From: Chaunax sp. Z400
Taxonomy: Eukaryota > Chordata > Actinopteri > Lophiiformes > Chaunacidae
NCBI GenBank assembly: GCA_037577475.1
Contig: CM075183.1
Coordinates: forward strand, 19,108,781 to 19,172,780
Direction of reading: 5' to 3'
Length of the DNA stretch: 64,000 nt
The notes below the pieces were generated by a model. The model searched no databases and was not told the DNA's origin. It saw nothing but the letters and a program-made list of their open reading frames with translations. The stretch's first letter is position 1. Every line of letters starts with the position of its first letter. Shown piece by piece: positions 60,347 to 64,000 of the stretch. The translations under genes and the position numbers were made by a program.

Positions 60347-61021
60347 TAAGAAAATGTGGAATCAGGAGAGGGGACAGAAAAGAAAGAGGTCTCACTCTGT
60401 TCATTTTTCTGAGGACAAAATGTGAAGAACAGGAAACCATAAAAGTTGTCTAGACTCAATTACTGTTACTGTTTTAAAACTGATGTCATTTTTCAATCAG
60501 TCTATAATTTTTTTTAAATAATTCAATTTGCATGTTTAGCTTTAAATTCTACACAGTTTGCATTTTCATTATATTGTCTCAGCTGTCCTGTAAGAATTAG
60601 AAGTATTTTGTTGCTTCTATTGCTGTTATTGCTGGTGTTGGTTCGAAAAAAAAGATTGCTATTAGATTTTTTTGAGAGGTAGGGGCAAAGAACAATCAGA
60701 TTTTTTTTTTTTTTTTTGGTGAACCTTATCATCGGCTAGATCCAGAATTTTCTTCTTTGCTATTGCAGGATATCAGCAATTTCGAGACTTGTCCTTTAGC
60801 TTCATGGACAAAAATTACATGATGATAACCTCATAAGATCTATACCAGACATCAAAGTCCGGTCTGGTCCGGTCTTTTAGGTGTAGTGACATAATGGGAA
60901 AACTGAGCTTCCTTAGTGGAGGTTTGCGCTGTTCAGTCGTTCAATGAGTGGTTTATTATCAGAGTGAGACATTGTGTTAGTAGACGATCTCTGCACGAAC
61001 CAGACAGCGCGTTTAACCGTG

Positions 61022-61024
<3 letters not shown>

Positions 61025-61069
<45 letters not shown>
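61025..61069. repeat. (GA)n microsatellite in putative promoter/5' exon
   Basis: Twenty-two GA units lie immediately upstream of, or within, the CpG-containing stretch that precedes the splice donor at 61462. GA tracts near fish promoters can act as GAGA-type elements; that role is inference. Confidence 0.9.
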
Positions 61070-61074
<5 letters not shown>

Positions 61075-61461
61075 GGCGTTTCCACGTTTCAGCCGCCGGT
61101 GACAGAGCAGCGGACGCCGAAGAAGACGGACAGAAAGCGGAGTCAAGATCATCCGAATCCCGGCATTCCTGTTTTAATATTCCCAAACACTGACTGACAG
61201 TCCGACCCATTCGTGCCCAACTGACGGCCGCGCGTCCCCACCTGATAAAACACGCAAACCCATCACTGAACGACTTGAAACGAAAGTAAAGCGAACCTGA
61301 CGGAGTGCACGCTTCTCCTCCAGCACGCCTGTCCTCCTCTCTGATAGGCCGAAATTAAATTCCCACAGAGCTGCTGTCTGTGAGATCCAGAGATCATCTT
61401 CCCGCACACTCCCGCATCTCTCCTCCACGTCTGTAGCTGATTCACTGCTGCTGCCATTGGG
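61075..61461 (+). promoter_or_regulatory. Putative promoter and 5' untranslated exon of an unidentified gene
   Basis: The stretch is enriched in CpG (for example 'cggccgcgcgtcccc' near 61226) compared with its surroundings. It ends with ATTGGG followed by a near-perfect GTAAGT donor at 61462. No convincing ATG frame reaches the donor, so it would be 5' UTR. The gene would run rightward out of the window with a first intron of at least 2 kb. Its identity cannot be told from this sequence. Confidence 0.5.
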
Positions 61462-62725
61462 GTAAGTAGATCTGTTTAACCCTCTGATTTTATTTGGGGG
61501 GGTTGTTTCTTAAAAACTTAAAACCTCCTGGGTTAGTTCATGAATCGGGACCGTGCAGCCTCCTCCATTCATGGATCATTCCTCCCCTCGCATACCGTTA
61601 CATGACGGCTGCGTGAGAGACCTGCCTACTTCACAGACCGCCTGTAAAATTAAATGTTCCGGCTTTCTCGTGGCATCAAATGGAGATGAATGTAGAAAAA
61701 TGTGGCGTTCACGGCCCTCATGGGTATAATAAAAAAAAAATTCATTTAGATATATGAACGCTTTCTACTTGCTTTGGGATTTTGGGCAGAAATAGCTTCT
61801 AAAAAAATTTTGAACGGTTTGTGACACGTGACATAATCTTGCCGTTTTAGTTTGTCATGACTCGGTCATGAACTTGACTGTTAGGTAAGAGGTTTTGTGA
61901 ATTTCCCATTCTCAAAAGGGATTTAAACACACCATTGATTAAACTAATTGGATTGGCTTTGGGGGCGCTCAGGTATCCAATGTCCTTTTCATTACCTTCC
62001 AGACAAATAGTCCCATAGAGACTTGATTTACCGATATTATTATGTTCTTATATCGAATTGTGATAAATTGATTTTTTTACAGCAATTTTTGTAAAAATTT
62101 TGTAAAATTTTTTGTTAATTTTTAAAAATATTTTACAACATTAGGTTATACGCTGATGTTCTTTTTGGACCAGATTATCTTGTGTTCTGCCTCTAAACCT
62201 ACAAAAAAATCAGTAACAGCAAAGAGGTGATGTAAACCTCCGGCGGCCACCTGTGACTGCTGTCCCTGATGGCTGTGAGTGTTAGTGATGGGGAAAAGAT
62301 GGGTCTTTTATGAATGGATGTCTGGCCTGTCATCACTAAATGAGTGCATATCTGCAGGCTGAAGGTGGCTGGTACTCCTCTCCCTCGCTGATAGCTGGTT
62401 TATATCACCTAATATCACTCTAGAGTCTGGTTTTATTGCCCTCATATTTTTCTGTGTGGCACCTTTTAAACAATAAGGCAACTAAACGTGCAGTAAATAC
62501 ACTTCATGTGTAATAAGTTGAGCTTTTATGGCTTTGATTTTGCCTAATATATGTGTAAACTGTTATTTGAACAGCACCTAGAATGGTGGAGGTAGATATG
62601 AAGCAGTGATTGTGATTATTGTCGTGTTTTAGTGTATTTTGCATTGGAGAACTCCATGTCAGTCTCTGCTTTTGTCTTATTTTATGTAAGACTATTTCAG
62701 CATTGATTAATCTGAGGATTATTAC

Positions 62726-62870
62726 CTCTGCCAAGGAGGCGATCGTTTGGTCTGTCTGTTAGCAGGATTACTCAAAAAGTTATGAACAGATTTTGATGAA
62801 ACGTTTTGGAGCGGTAGAGTATGACCCGAGGAACAATCCATAGCATTTTGGTGGTGATTGGTATCATCAT
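62726..62870 (+). repeat. Dispersed repeat, 'acctctgccaaggaggc' type
   Basis: 'ttacctctgccaaggaggcg', 'ctgttagcaggattactcaa' and 'gattttgatgaaacgttttg' occur in the usual order of this teleost repeat. It is in the opposite orientation to the fragment at 30330-30430. Confidence 0.7.
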
Positions 62871-63330
62871 CTCCATCCACCTCCATCTCACCATCTCCCC
62901 GTGTGACACACACATACAGTACATACAGTACATCCACACACTGTACACAAACAATTCTTAGTTTGTCACGTTTGTACAGCTGTTGGTTAATTTCCTCCGA
63001 GGCTCCATTCCAGTCATTCCAGTTTGCTCTTTTTATAAGATGCTAAACCGTCCCACTGTATGTTCCTTCAGGTTTATGAAGGAGAAGTAAATCCTAGTCG
63101 AGTTTACAGTCTTTCGTAAATTGCTAGCAACAATATAGTCTCTGTTATCCATGCATTGGATGTGTGTGTGTCTGTGTGTGTGTGTGTGTATCTTTGCAAA
63201 CTTAGGAACATTTTGTTCTATAAAGAGTCATTTAAAGGTTAAAATGTGGTTTTAGAGAAAAGATATAATTTCTTTTTGAACATTTTGTCGGGGGTTTTGC
63301 CTGTAGATGGTTAGGAGCTATGTACAAGTA

Positions 63331-63333
<3 letters not shown>

Positions 63334-63418
<85 letters not shown>
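63334..63418. repeat. Long (GT)n microsatellite
   Basis: About 42 GT units. It generates Cys-Val and Thr-His repeat frames with no coding meaning. Confidence 0.95.
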
Positions 63419-63420
<2 letters not shown>

Positions 63421-64000
63421 CGCCCTGACTCAGCTTTTTGGACGCTGCTCTGCTCTCTGATACATTTCGATCTGTCTTTCTCAGATGGAGAAAAAACAAA
63501 ACAAAACTGGGCAGCGCAGCAAAAATGCGCTTCCTCTCCCGGGTTCACTTCCTCCCTGTGTGTGTCGGCGGTGTCGGTTGACCTCCCACCGACGCCGGGG
63601 GAATGTTTGTGGTTGAGTGTTTACAGGCACTGAGTCAAACACAGTTTTCGGGAAGATCAGTGTTAAACTGGTGGAACTCAAAGCGATCAAAACCCTTTAA
63701 ATAACAGCAGGCTGTTGGTCGCCACTAATTCCAGATTAAAGACGATGCAAAGTGAAATGACAGAATCCCGAAAGGTTTGTTTGTTTGTCACTGACTTTGC
63801 TCAAATTGAGTATTTTTATTGCTGTAATAATTGAAGATTCACTACAGTGCTGCATTGTTGTCAGTGTGAAAAAGCCTGAATGTCATCATGAGACCCGGCC
63901 TTGCAGGAGACAGACATGTCTGTATTTAATAAAGCCCAGTGTCAGGATAATCCGACATCGATGTCAGTACAGCAGACGGAGTAATTAAAATCACATCAGC

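Larger units (their letters stand above)
61462..64000 (+). other. Putative intron 1 of the unidentified right-edge gene
   Basis: No coding exon is firmly supported to the end of the window. TG-rich simple sequence occurs at 63163-63189. A possible acceptor (tgtctttctcag) ends at 63484 and is followed by ATG, but the frame stops after about 43 codons. Confidence 0.4.

Noticed and set aside
60069..60440. Thr-His repeat open frame
   Set aside because: It is the complement of the GT microsatellite at 60292-60345, with no conserved flanking sequence.
63485..63616. Acceptor followed by ATG GAG AAA AAA, considered as first coding exon of the right-edge gene
   Set aside because: The frame stops after about 43 codons, no good donor is seen inside it, and the product matches nothing I recognise.

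Overview
The window is vertebrate nuclear DNA, almost certainly from a teleost fish. It has split genes with GT-AG introns, long TG/CT/GA microsatellites, fish-type dispersed repeats, and two gene families that are greatly expanded in fish (TRIM E3 ligases with B30.2 domains, and C1q-domain proteins without collagen). No bacterial, plasmid, phage or CRISPR structure was seen. The species cannot be named from the sequence.

Layout. Positions 1-10,200 are non-coding and repeat-bearing: a LINE-like tail, a PIF-Harbinger-type MITE with a TAA target duplication, purine-rich DNA and dispersed repeats. Positions 10,248-27,749 hold three tandem plus-strand TRIM genes. TRIM copy 1 is RING, B-box1, B-box2, coiled coil, PRY-SPRY (568 aa if a 7-nt coding first exon is right). 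TRIM copy 2 has the same domains (654 aa) plus a long charged and proline-rich linker between RING and B-box1. TRIM copy 3 has RING, two B-boxes and a shortened coiled coil, and no B30.2 domain was found. Positions 28,621-31,028 (minus) hold a secreted C1q-domain gene of three coding exons (216 aa), with a MITE in its second intron and a TATA box just upstream. Positions 32,344-49,989 (minus) hold a complete skeletal-type calsequestrin gene (casq1-like) in 11 coding exons. The exon phases all close and give 438 aa, with a signal peptide and a tail of 62 uninterrupted acidic residues that includes 54 consecutive Asp. Its first intron is about 13.1 kb. Positions 50,200-61,100 are intergenic, with a MEF2-type site upstream of casq1, a LINE-like tail and several long microsatellites. 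Around 61.1-61.46 kb is a CpG-containing stretch ending in a strong plus-strand splice donor. It is probably the 5' untranslated exon of a gene that continues beyond the right edge.

Functionally, the left half is an innate-immunity neighbourhood: TRIM ubiquitin ligases beside a C1q-like recognition protein. The right half is a muscle Ca2+-storage gene. Nothing in the sequence suggests that the two halves work together. No clearly undescribed system was demonstrated. The best leads are the B30.2-less TRIM copy with its own poly(A) signal, the very long Asp tail of calsequestrin, the linker expansion in TRIM copy 2, and the perfect inverted repeats beside the immune genes. All exon boundaries were read by eye from splice consensus, reading frame and family conservation, without transcript data.
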